Below are positions 53,991-64,000 of a stretch of 64,000 nucleotides of DNA, one piece after another. The stretch is taken from positions 1,101,501-1,165,500 of the forward strand of contig JALUTQ010000024.1 of the NCBI GenBank assembly GCA_032718865.1, given 5' to 3'. The DNA comes from Tilletia caries. Its lineage: Eukaryota > Basidiomycota > Exobasidiomycetes > Tilletiales > Tilletiaceae. The notes under the pieces were generated by a model. The model saw only the letters and a program-made list of their open reading frames with translations. It searched no databases and was not told where the DNA came from. The stretch's first letter is position 1. Each line of letters opens with the position of its first letter. Both the position numbers and the translations under genes were made by a program.

Positions 53991-54501
53991 GGCTCGCGCC
54001 TCCCGTGCGCACGTGTTGCGCCGTCGCTTGCCGTTCCTTGATTTCCGTGGTGAGTATGCACCCACCCCGCTCCTTGACATGTGGGGCCAATACTGACATG
54101 TCTCCCTCACAACCCATCCGCATCCCTCCAGGTGCCAGCTCAAACCTGATGTCTCCCTCCACAGCCCGCATGACGGACAGCAGATTCGACGTGAGGTCGG
54201 GCACCCAGAGCACGTCGTGCAGTCGCAGCACGCGCTCCCCATCTTCCCCAGCTACCTTGAGAGTGAGTTTCCCCATTCCCTTGATAGCAAGCTCGCTATC
54301 GTCAGCTAGACTGACGCTTCCGAACTCTCCCTCGTCCAACTCATCGAACAGGGCTTTGCACCAAGTCATGTGGTGTGATGCAGCCGTGTCGAGTATCCAT
54401 TGGTACCAAAGGTGAGCTCTCAGACCGGGCGGAACCTCCGCTGCTAAGCATGCACGAGAGAAAGAAGCTGACGCTCGTATATTGCTAGCAGTGAGAGGCA
54501 C
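53991..54501 (-). pseudogene. Copia aspartic protease region
   Basis: YQWILDTAASHHMTW carries the active-site aspartate, with DTAA in place of the more common DSGA/DTGA. It is followed by SVSLADDSELAIKGMGKLTL and VLWVPDLTSNLLSVM, the typical order of copia proteases (xxLxxVLxVPxLxxNLLSV). It runs into the GAG-pre-integrase in the same frame. Confidence 0.8.
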
Positions 54502-54513
54502 CGCCCCGAGTCC

Positions 54514-55613
54514 CTATTGGCGAGAAATGGAGTCTCGGCCCTTGTTGGCTCGGGCCTCGGTGTTGTGAGTGTTTGTGTTGTCGGTGCCGACAGCCGACTT
54601 GTCGAGCTTCGGGCAATTTCGCTTGATGTGCCCCTTTTTCCTGGCACTCGTAGCAGATCGGGCCACCTTTGCCACGACGACCACCACCTCCGCCGCCAGA
54701 GTTTCCGTTCCCTTTCTTGTGAGTATTCGCTGCCTTTGCCGTCGCCGACACATCCGCCTTGGTGCGATCGTTGAACATCTGCTCTTCTTGCTTGAACTTC
54801 TCCAGAGCCGAGTGGAATGTAATAGGTTCGTGCCTGTCGAGTGCTTCCAGGATTGCCGACCGACGTGACGCGTAGCGCTCGGTGACAGCCCTCACCAGAT
54901 AGACTACCTGCTGACGCTCTGACAACTCTATTCCCGCATTCTCTGCGCGCTCGAACAGCCCTAGCAGCTTGTCTCCGAGCTTCTGAATAGATTCGCTCTG
55001 TTGTCGAACACCAGTCAGCTCGTCCTGAATGCGTATCTGGGAGGCCGTGTCACTGGACGAAACATGTCCCTTGAGCGCCTGGTGAAGGTATGAGATACGA
55101 CTTCCCCCTTTCCGAATCAGACGCATAGTGACATTGGTTAGCGTCGGACCCACAGTGTTGACAAACAGGGTACCGAGCGCAGCGTCGAGTTCGGGGTCGT
55201 AGCCGTCGGATTGCGTCGGTGCGGGGAAATCGTCGCCGTGTCGTTGGAAGCCCTTCGGATATTCATCGCCGTCGAAACGTGCCAAGGCACCGGGGATCGA
55301 CTGAATGTGAGTGCGGAACCGATAGTGCCATGTGGCATAGGTGTCGTGATCAAGCTTGGGGACGAGGGTAACCGTTCTTGCTGCAGTGTGATACATCGAT
55401 GTTTCGAGCGGCGAAACTTTCTTTTTCAGGTGCACGAGGCGGGTCACTCAGGGCTCGCTCAACACGCTCACCCGTCGCAACCACCATCACCTCACGGAGG
55501 GCATCTTCCAGCGGCGTTCCCTCGCGGGTCTTCCGGGCAAGCTCCTCCAGCACCTGCTTCGTGCGGTCGTCGTGATCGTGCTCCATACTCTCGGATCGAG
55601 TAACTGAGCTCAT
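54514..55613 (-). pseudogene. Copia Gag
   Basis: ATG at 55611-55613 (MSSVTRSESMEHDHDDRTKQ), only four bases inside the LTR edge. After a frameshift near 55390 it continues TVTLVPKLDHDTYATWHYRF, ALGTLFVNTVGPTLTNVTMR and LSERQQVVYLVRAVTERYAS. The nucleocapsid knuckle CYECQEKGHIKRNC (C-x2-C-x4-H-x4-C, near 54620-54660) is split by another frameshift. Gag is recognisable by the LDxDTYATWHYRF block. Confidence 0.8.
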
Positions 55614-55617
55614 AACC

Positions 55618-55881
55618 TGTTGGACTTTTGACTAAGGCAAGCCACGCGGTCCAATGTATTCGTATCGAGGCCTTGGTAATCTCGCGGAGAGATGCTGAGA
55701 AGGTAATACGAATGCCTGATGTTCTCTTTCGATTGAGCGGTGGTCTGGGTCTGCTAAGGGTCTCTTATATACTGTGTGTGCTAGTGGTCTGTGCGTCTTT
55801 CCAGAGGTTTCCACCGCCCACGCCGTGTGAGAGTCCGGCGCCATATGAGATTTCCATACCATTCGCCGATGGTCTCCAACA
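55618..55881 (-). repeat. Copia 5' long terminal repeat
   Basis: 264 bp with TGTTGGA...TCCAACA ends (reads TG..CA in the element's minus-strand sense), containing a TATATAAG-like TATA box near 55765. It is positioned directly upstream of Gag. No second LTR exists on the other side (the 3' part is lost at 50860). The base pairs just inside (GGTTATGAGCTC) are where a primer-binding site should be and overlap the Gag start codon. Confidence 0.8.
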
Positions 55882-56113
55882 CGGCTGAGAGGCGGCATGG
55901 GCGGTTCAGACGCGGCAGAGACGCTGCAGCTCAGGAACGAAGTTTTCTCTGAAAAGTCTGAAAACAGAGTCTCGGCTCAGACGCGGTTCAGACGCGGTTC
56001 CATCAGGTTGCCCAGCATGACGTTCGAAGAACGAGAACTTGGAGAAATTTGAGGATCTGCCCCGCTACCGGCTACACCCAGCGGCCCAGCACACTCATTC
56101 CTCCTCACTCGCC

Positions 56114-59100
56114 ATGAAGCGCAGAGATCAGCGCGTCCTCTGCTGGTGTCACGGCCGCTGCGCAAGGCAGGGGGACGAGTCCCGCACGATCACATCTCGT
56201 TCAAGAGACCGCCACATTGCGGCCGACAAGGACGAGGTCAGCCGCGCGGAGGCTCTCGGGTACCCGCCAGCAAGAGCGCTTCTTCTTGCTCTGCAGCGGA
56301 ACGAGGGGCAGATTGCAGTGGAGACAGAAGCGGAGCAGGGGGCGGCGGAGGAGAAGGAGGAGCAGGAACAAGAGGAGGAGGAAGAGGACCAGGAGGAGCA
56401 GAAGGAGGAGGGGGAGGAGCAGCAGCAGCAGGAGGAGGAAGCTTATGGCGAAAACCTCGGACCATCCTCAGATGACGGCTTCGACAACGGTTTTTCCCTT
56501 GCCGACGATGTGGACATGTCTGGGAGCGAGGACGAAGGACAAGGAGCTGAGCCCGTCGCCTCAGATTTGCTTCTTTTCCTTGGAGACAGTGCTCCGAGTG
56601 ACGGCGACGATGACGAGGAGAACGACGGCAATTTGGAACGGTATCGGGATCACAGCAATTCTGATAGCGACGGAGAAGAAGAGGGACGCGCAAGACAGCC
56701 AGCGGCAGCAGCCGGAGGAGCGAGAGATCGATACACGCGCTCGACTCATGCGCAAGACCGCTTTAACGAGCTAGTAGACGATTACGATCCAGGTCCGATG
56801 CCCAGGCGACAGGGAAGAGGACTCCGATTCCAAGACCTTACCCCCAGCGAGCAGGAAACGGTTCGACACCTTCAAACTTGGGTCGAGGTGGACGGGACGG
56901 AGCGGGTCTACAGCGGCTTCGCAAAACGCTACAACGATCGAAATCCGACTATCAATATCCTCAGCAAGAAGCGGGCTCTGACTTTGGTAAAGTCAGTGAC
57001 GGGCATCGAGCAGAACGAGCACGATATGTGCGTCAACTCTTGCATTGCCTACGTCGGCCCGAACGCAGATTTGGATCATTGCCCACATGTGAGAGATGGA
57101 GAGGTTTGTGGCGAGCCTCGCTTTGATCGAACCGGAAAGCCGCGGCGCAGATACATCACTCTTCCTCTCCTTCCCAGAATTCTTCGCGCTCAGTTTCGAT
57201 CTCAACAGACGAGCTCATACCTTTTCGACCGCGGTCTACAGTCGAAGAACACGTTTGGAACAGCAGGACACGTCTTCCAGGACTGGCCAGACGGCGAGAT
57301 TCACCAACACTTGCTTGAAACAGGTCTCTTTGACGACCCACGATATGACCTGTTCATGCTGAGCACGGACGGCGCGCAGATGTTGAACAAAGCAGACTCG
57401 GACGGTTGGATAGTTCTTCTCATTCCACTCAACACCCCGCTCTCCTCACGCTTCAAAAGGTCCAGCACATTTGTCAGCACCATCATTTCCGGTCCGAAGT
57501 CTCCAGGAGACATCGAGTCGTTTCTGTGGCCGATCATGCAGGAACTGGCACGCGCAGCTTTGGGGTACTGGATCTGGGACGAGGCGAAACAGGAATGGTT
57601 CTTGTGGCGGGCTTGGTTGGTTGCTGGGCGTGCCGATCAGCCAGGATCGACGAAGATCAATGGCATGACAGGATATCAGGGCTAATCGGGCTGCAAGACC
57701 TGCCTGATGGTAGCAAACTATCCTGCGAGCAGGCAGGTGGTCGGGTACTTCCCACTGCGTACGGTGGGTAAGTATGCGGAGGCGAGCTGGGGAAGGACGA
57801 GGCGGCAGCGCAACATCGACCGACCGGAGCTCTACGACCCCTTCAACCTCACATTGCGCACCAACGAGTCGTTTGCCGAAGCCCTTCAAGAGCTCAGAGA
57901 GGCATTGACCGATGCAGAAAGCGCGGAAGTGCAGCGCAGGACTGGTATCGCACAATTGCCCTTGCTTGCCTTCTCTCCATGCTTCATTCACCCTTCTTTC
58001 TTCCCTCCCGACATCTTCCATCTTTTTCGGATCCAACATCTCCTCCATCATCTGGACGACCCTCAACGAGAACTTACCCGGCGACCCTTTCTCGTTCACG
58101 GTCGAGCAGGAATCCTTGTTCGGTCAGCTGGTCGAAGATGCAGGGATTGACCTCCCCAGTTGCTTCGCTGCTTCCGCTCCCCGAAACCCCTTTGAGCATG
58201 CAGCCAACTACAAGTTTCACGAGTGGTCATCGATGACCTACTACTACCTCCTTCCTTTCTTGCTGTCCGTCGGAGCAACAATCGCGGTGGTAGAGATGAT
58301 CGGCCATCTCGTCCAGGGCGTACGGCTGACGATGTCCAACAACGGGGTATCCACCCGACAGCTTGCCTTCATTCAAGAACACTTCTCAGGATTTGTCCAT
58401 GCTTGGGAGCGGCTCTTCGTGAGCGATGATCTCTCCAGGATTCACCGGTCAAGGTATGTCTCCCTGCTCTCGCTCTGCTGCCATCGCATCTTCTTGGTTC
58501 TTGAATCAACAACTCATACAGCACACTTCCTTGCAGCATTTACGTCCATCAACTGCTGCACATTGCCACGTTCATCTATTGGCACGGAAGCTTGCGGACC
58601 TCTTCTCAAGCGCGATGCGAACGAGAGATTGGGCTTGCCAAACGCTCCGTGCGTTCCAAGAAAGCTCCGTTCCCTAACATTGCCAACAACATCGTTCAGC
58701 GCGAACACATGCGTGTCCTCAGCATCATGACCGAGAGCAACCTTGCTCCTCCTGGCGATGAAGAGCAGCGCCTGACTTTGTCCGTGCGGCCCAATGACAA
58801 TCATCGACCCAGTGAGGAGGTTGACGATATCGTGATGCCGCTCCTTGAACGACTCGTCCGCGACCGTATCGTCACCGTCGAAAACCCCTTTGCGCAACCG
58901 CGATGCAAGCTCACTCTTCCTTCCGGCCAGTCAATCAGGGGAACGCAGATGGACGAGAACGCCAAGCGAAGGTGCTCTCGCTTTGCTGCATCAGGCGGAG
59001 TGTATGCTGAAGCATACTGTTTTGTTGTGATCGGGAACAAAGAGGATGAACTGCCAACAAAGGTCATTTCACCCAATCAGGCCTATGCACTGGCTCGAGA

Positions 59101-59164
59101 AATTGGCAACATCGAGAGAACCGCTCTCTCCTCAACTGGACCATCACATCATCACTACTCATAA
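56114..59164 (+). pseudogene. Tnp2-family (CACTA/EnSpm-type) transposase
   Basis: Start chosen at 56114 (MKRRDQRVLCWCHGRCARQG), which gives a cysteine-rich start like its relatives. A very acidic Glu/Gln tract (about residues 70-150) follows, then RLLKSVTGIEQ-like helices, a C-x-C/H cluster (HDMCVNSCIAYVG, DHCPHV), and the catalytic region LFMLSTDGAQML, NTPLSSRFKRSSTFVSTIIS, GPKSPGDIESFLWPIMQELA. An in-frame TAA at 57683-57685 interrupts the C-knuckle stretch (GYQG, stop, SGCKTCLM). A frameshift lies near 58030 (from PSFFPPDIFHLF to NISSIIWTTL). A 68-bp intron (58454-58521) rejoins the frame to STLPCSIYVHQLLHIATFIY and ends with HHHYS at 59164. Otherwise complete, so it is a recently broken copy. 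Terminal inverted repeats were not found. Confidence 0.8.
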
Positions 59165-59843
59165 ACATGCATCAGCAATCAGCGTAGCAGGAGTCCGTGA
59201 GTTGTACTGCTCTGCTCGTTGATCTCTGAAAGTCTGAAGCATGTACTGACATTCCCGTCTTCTCTTCTCATCACGAACCAGCCCGCACCTTCGCATCAGC
59301 AGCAGTGACCATCGTTATCGGTCAATGGTCATCCACATAACACATTGCACTCATGAGTCATGACTCAGGCTCGGACAACCATATCGACTCGCGACCCCCA
59401 CGGCACCACGAGCTGTCCGCCATTCCCGACGCCATCGAAGTCCAGGATACCCTCGTCATTGCATTCCGTCATCATTTGCATCACCGCATACAGATCACTC
59501 CTTCCTGCGCTCGCTCCTTCCCCTGTTCCGGGTCTCGACCCGCATACATGCACCTCTCTCTGGTCTCCCATCCCTGTAGCGTCCCCATTCCACCGCAGAT
59601 CGTTCCTCATCGCTTCAGCGCGCTCCAGACTTCAAAACCACAATCCAGCCATCGCATCGTACTCTTGTCTTTCGTCTTACTAGCCTGAGGTAGTCTGGTC
59701 ACTGGTGATTGAGTTGTCCGGGATGCGAGTATGTTTTTGAAAGTCGATCACATTACCGCCCCTTCCCTCTCCTAACCATCATCACTACCACCACAGCTCC
59801 TTCCGAACACTCTCAACCTCACTCTCAACCTCACTCTCTCATC

Positions 59844-62541
59844 ATGACAGGCTATCAATCGATTTATCAAGGCGACGGCTTCCTGCCGGAACGCAGCTCG
59901 TCTCGCAGCCCCTACATACCCTCAATTCAGCACAATGAGCATTTCGACCCTCATCGTCGCTCCCTTCCGACTCTGTTCTGGGGAGAGCACAACGTTGGCG
60001 ACATCCCCCACCGCATCATCATCACTCATCCTCACATACAGTCGCTCATGGAACAGCTGAGTCGGACTTCGGAACGTGTCGCTACCTTGGAGGCCACGAA
60101 TACAGACCTTGCCAGATCGAACTCTAGTCTCACTACTCTGCTTAACAAGCCTCAGAGCACGATCAGCACTTCCAACGCCGACAAAGACTCCGGCGGCAGT
60201 GCAGCTGTGCTACATGGCGTTGATATGGCGATGATCCCATCTATTCCATTGGAGGAATTCCTGAACGCCGAGCTGATGATGTGGACGCAAGCTGATGCCC
60301 AGAAGCTACACAAGAACCGCAAGTACGGCAAAGAGGAGATCACTCGCGATATGGACGGAAATCCGATCGACGAGGACATGATAGACGAGATTGAAACAGC
60401 TGTACAAATCGCCGCGGCCGCGTTGGACGACATTGAGCTCCCCGCGTGGCTAAGAAACAAGCCACGCAACTACGAGCTGTACCGGACCCACTACCTCCGA
60501 GATCTCATCGTCATCTGTCAAGGACTGGAAAAGCGGTCCCCCGTCCTCTCCTGGTGCACCCAGCACTACAAGGCGCTGTTCTGGATCCAGAAACATCTGA
60601 AGTCAAAGTGCGAGACGGTCTCGAGAGCCAAGCGGAATGCATTACCTGTCGAAGTTGCCAGCAAACAAACGAAACGAAGCCACAACAGAACCGGGCAACG
60701 CAATCGAATCTTCGGCACGACCGTCTCCAAGCAAGAAGCAGAACGCATCGGCTCGATCGTCAACTAATGCTGGGAAGGGAAAGCAAAATGCGAGGGAGAA
60801 GGGTACAGAGAGCGACGATTCGATGACAAGCGACGAGGAGGAGAAGGACTCCATCACCTTCCGAACAAAGGCCAATGCTTTGTTCACCAACAGTAAGTAG
60901 TACGCTTCAGACGATACCAACATGCATATATGCGTACCAGCGTACTCAGTACTCACAACATTCTTCGCCCACAGGCTCTCGAACCACTGCTCCTGCTCTT
61001 ACAGATTCCAGTGTCTCTAACTCGGCTCGGACCGCAGCTCCTGCTTCTAGCAGTGCCTCACGTCCCGTCGCTCGCTCTCTCAATGCTGCTGGTTCGAGTC
61101 GAACCACTCCACAGGCTTTTGCGTCTGGTACCGGTAACTTGAACCGTACGATCGCTCAAGGTCGGTATATCCTCAGGATTTGGCATACATTCAAGATCCC
61201 ACATCGTCAATCTGACCCTTCTCTTCTCTTCTATACAGGATTGCCTGCATCTCCACGTCGTGGTCTTAACATACCCACACGAACGTCTGCCGCTTTGGAC
61301 CTCCTTGTTGATGCCGCTTCGAACCGCCTAGTGGCTCCAACTAGTTTTGCCGACTCAAGACGCTCCGTGGACCCACCAGCCTCCCACACTCACTCCTCCC
61401 ATGTGCGCCGGTCCTCGAGCGGGAGCATACCACCGCTGTCACTCTCCAAACGCTCCGCTGCCGACATTCGAGCCGGAGACAACGACCGCCTCACTGATCC
61501 AACAATATCCGCCCTTCTATCCGCCCTCAAGACAAAGTACTTCGGACTAGAAGAGCGCGTGAGCGTGCTCAGGGCTCTGCATGCGTTGGAAAATGCTGAA
61601 GAATATGGCTTTGATCCCGAGCAAGACGGCAATACAGGGTTTTTGAAGTGGCTGGCTCGTTTGGAAGGAGCTGTTCCTGATGTCGAGGACCCAGCAAGAG
61701 TGGCATTTCGTTTGGCCACGACGAGATCGGCACATGGAGATACCACGATGCCCTCAAGAATCACATTACCTTTGAATCGGTTCGAAATGCCTGCCGTCTG
61801 TTGGCAGCACTACTACGGATTTGGGCGATTGCGAAGGAGGAAAGGGACAAGACGGGGATGGGACCGCAGCCTGTGATAAAGCTTCACATCCAGAGAATCA
61901 GCGAATACATCGAGGACGCCTTCAAGACCGATCTTTCCTCCTCTCAGGCCGTGCGTCAATCAACTCCCCTCGCTGTTGCCGGTCAAGGCCGCTCCGAGAC
62001 TGTTGAGGATGGAAACACCGGTGATATCGCCCAGAACAGGGCTGCTCCACTCCCTTTGACCGACACCCAGCTCACCGACACTCAGCTCCCACAAAATGCA
62101 ATCAACGCACCCTCGACCTCCAACACCCACGGTGATCCAGCTAGTCAGAAGATCATGCCGGCCGGATCTTCATCTCGGAGCAGAGGAGCGGTGGAGCTGA
62201 AGAACGGAATCGTAACGGAGGCAAGCTTGAAGGTGAGTCTGAATCTGATACACCTATGCTGAATGCACGAGCAAAGCTGCCTAAGGACGTGGACTGTTGA
62301 TGACAATGTTTGCTAATCGATCACAGAGCCTCGGTAAAGCTTCCCTTGTGGAGATCCTCGGTCATGCCTCCAAGCCGTTTGAAAAGGGCGAGAAGAAAGA
62401 GGCCCTTCTGAACAAGCTCAAAGCCGGCATCGAGACGGAACCGTGGTCCTGACATCGACTCAGATTAAATGCGCGAAGGCCGGTCTGCCCATTCCCGATA
62501 TCAAAGACATCAAAGGAACCAAGAAGAACAAGTCACAGTGA
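59844..62541 (+). pseudogene. Multi-exon gene of unknown function with SAP-like tail
   Basis: ATG at 59844 (MTGYQSIYQGDGFLPERSSS). Segments: a coiled coil (LMEQLSRTSERVATLEATNT), DMAMIPSIPLEEFLNAELMM, and WLRNKPRNYELYRTHYLRDL with KALFWIQKHLKSKC. After a frame change near 60650, a Lys/Ser-rich linker (DDSMTSDEEEKDS) reaches an intron 60893-60974, then a Ser/Thr/Ala-rich exon, an intron 61161-61238 and TKYFGLEERVSVLRALHALE. After another shift near 61720 come TFESVRNACRLLAALLRIWA and PVIKLHIQRISEYIEDAFKT, then an intron 62233-62326, and SLGKASLVEILGHASKPFEK with GEKKEALLNKLKAGIE, which resembles a SAP DNA-binding motif. A last shift near 62440 gives an end at 62541. It follows the transposase in tandem; a transposon accessory role is possible, not shown. 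Confidence 0.5.
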
Positions 62542-62619
62542 AGTAAGTTCCCAACTGGCATACATTCAATCATAATGCAACGCTGACATCAAGCATCGAA
62601 TTTCCATCAACAGCAAGTT

Positions 62620-63560
62620 TTTGTGAGCCATCTTCCTAGTCGTTTCTCTTCCGTGCTCGCGACCCTGCTTTTCCGTCTTGATCTTCTCCTCTCCCCCTTC
62701 TTTTTCCCCTTCTCGTCTGCTTCCTTTTCCCTTCCTCTCCATTCTCACCTGCTTCCGTTTCTCCTCCTCGCACGCTCCTCTTTGACTTTACCATCTTCCC
62801 GCTCCTCTTCCCCCTTTTCTTCCCCCTTCTCCTTATCGACACAGTTCCTTCCTAGCTTCCTGCTTCTCGTCGTTTCGTTCGCCTCCTCCGTTTGCTCGGC
62901 TCGTCTGGTCGTCCTCCCTTGGTTCTCTGCAGTCTGCACGCCTCCCTCTTGCCCATTTCTCCCTACCTTCTTATCGGTACCCGCCCCTCTCGCTATCCTG
63001 TCGCGCGCATTTCTCCTTCTCTTTCATCTGCTCCCTACTCCACTCCCCCAGATTCCCGCCTTGCTGCTTCCGTTCCCATTCCATCGTCTAGGTTCACTCG
63101 CTATGGTCTTCCCTTGCTGTCCTGACGTCTCGTCCGGTCGTTCTTCGCATCATCCCCCTGTTCTCCCACACCCACAACCACACCTCTCCTTCCTCCCCCA
63201 CTTTTTCTCTCTTTTCTTCCAATCACCGCGCCTTGTTTTTGATCCGCTCATCACTCTCTTCTTCCCGCCACTCTGTCTCGCCCTCCCGTCGATTCCTTTC
63301 AGCTTCGCTTTTTGCTGACCACCCTCCCAATTCCTTTTTCTGCCTCCATGCCCTCAGTTCTCTTTATCTCCAGCTTCGACTCTTTTTACTCTCTGTGAGT
63401 TGCTTCTCTGACGATGTTGATTACGTGCATACGCGACTCTTATATTCTTCTATCTTGCTCTCCGCTCTCCTACCTTACAGCATTTCGTTGGCGCCAAGTG
63501 AGGCCTTGCTACAGTCTACACCTGCTCATGTTGCGTCGCGCCGACTCTGACATTCTTCCC
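62620..63560 (+). other. Pyrimidine-rich tract, no gene
   Basis: About 0.9 kb strongly biased to C and T on the plus strand. It produces a 231-codon Leu/Ser/Pro-rich open frame (62623-63318) and Arg/Lys/Glu/Gly-rich frames on the other strand, both expected from composition alone. CT-rich DNA is common in fungal promoters, so it could lie upstream of the exon near 63.85 kb. Confidence 0.55.
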
Positions 63561-63837
63561 CTCTGCTACAGATCCAGAATTACTTCAAAGCCTTCCCAAA
63601 TCCCATGTGAGTAGAGACGTAGAGTGCATTTGTCTCGGATCCACCTTTTTTTTTGCACGGCCCTGACAAGTGGCAATGCCTTCTCTCTCCCGCCTCACGA
63701 TTTCCGGATTCATGCATCAGATCACCACTCGTCAATCATGTGAGCAGTCTCGAATCTCAATGGTCCCGATGTCTAGATTTATTCCTTATGCACACTTTGC
63801 TGATCCTGCTCTGCTTGTTTTCACAGTGTCCCAGTCC

Positions 63838-63954
63838 GATATGCTCTCCTTTTTCCGGCGCGAACGCGAAACGAACTCGGCCCTCGAGCTCTTCCCTGAC
63901 TTGCGCATCAGCGCGTCCAAGAGGGCGCCCAGATGGCCAAGGAGGACTACAGCG
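63838..63954 (+). CDS. Possible first exon of a gene running off the window
   Basis: After an acceptor-like TTTCACAG at about 63828, one frame gives MLSFFRRERETNSALELFPD and another HQRVQEGAQMAKEDYSG, before a GTAAGT donor at about 63955. The sequence continues beyond the window, so neither frame nor identity can be fixed. Confidence 0.25.
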
Positions 63955-64000
63955 GTAAGTGAGTGCACCGGACTGCCAAGCGTGCTAGATGATCCGTTTC

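Noticed and set aside
62623..63318. 231-codon plus-strand open frame
   Set aside because: Composition is Leu/Ser/Pro from a C/T-only tract; no motif, and it fits low-complexity DNA rather than a gene.
1..64000. CRISPR arrays, bacterial operons, ribosome binding sites, rRNA genes
   Set aside because: Spliced genes and retroelements show a eukaryotic genome; no regularly spaced repeat-spacer arrays or rRNA sequences were seen.
1..64000. RIP-type C-to-T decay of transposons
   Set aside because: The few stops I can place against family motifs look like other changes (for example GAA/GAG or AAA to TAA/TAG), and I could not count mutation types.

Overview
The window looks like a repeat-dominated stretch of a filamentous basidiomycete genome, probably an agaricomycete. 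Evidence for this: short GT..AG introns (about 45-120 bp) in several coding regions, a Tnp2/CACTA-type transposase of the kind common in mushrooms, a large agaricomycete transposon-like protein with KPKYH and SNRSAPS motifs, a FluG-type tyrosine recombinase, Ty1/copia, Ty3/gypsy and LINE retroelements, and many GC/AT word-rich inverted-repeat elements. The assignment rests on memory of these families; no database was searched. Almost all recognisable coding sequence is transposon-derived or decayed. The best-preserved non-transposase genes are a six-exon gene of unknown function (14910-16410) and two small two-exon genes (29886-30325 and 33581-34053).

Layout. 1-2.0 kb: terminal arms of a TATAGTATAC-rich element and a minus-strand gene remnant. 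2.9-4.2 kb: minus-strand acidic protein gene and a MITE fragment. 4.2-6.7 kb: broken FluG-type tyrosine recombinase between copies of one repeat. 9.7-16.4 kb: a long minus-strand transposon-like gene, split by a 776-bp element with a perfect 8-bp target-site duplication, facing the six-exon plus-strand gene. 16.8-25.4 kb: CGGAG-rich, GACTATAGTC-rich and TACTGCAGTA-rich elements, small gene fragments and a protein-kinase remnant. 26-28.3 kb: low-confidence exons and a reverse-transcriptase fragment. 28.5-34.7 kb: a 1.2-kb element carrying unique internal DNA, a small intact gene, a broken coiled-coil gene, a pogo transposase fragment, a tRNA-like locus, a second small intact gene and an integrase-core fragment. 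35.2-39.1 kb: more MITEs, a gypsy RNase H fragment and an inverted copy of the 18.5-kb repeat.

41.7-44.5 kb holds the most interesting object: a 1607-bp hAT-like element with 11-bp terminal inverted repeats (TIRs) and a perfect 8-bp target-site duplication. It carries about 0.97 kb of unique, protein-like DNA between arms that occur joined together, without this cargo, at 23.5-24.1 kb. 44.8-49.1 kb: a kinase fragment and a LINE truncated at its 3' side. 49.1-55.9 kb: GACTTAAGTC-rich repeats, another gene/kinase remnant and a copia element with one intact LTR and a lost 3' end. 56.1-62.5 kb: Tnp2 transposase followed by a gene of unknown function with a SAP-like tail. 62.6-64 kb: pyrimidine-rich DNA and the start of a possible further gene.

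A recurring theme is that several unrelated-looking non-autonomous families each have short hAT-like termini (mostly CAGxG, or TAAGG) followed by arrays of a family-specific short palindrome. They are inserted in or next to most of the coding remnants, and three to four copies retain perfect 8-bp duplications.
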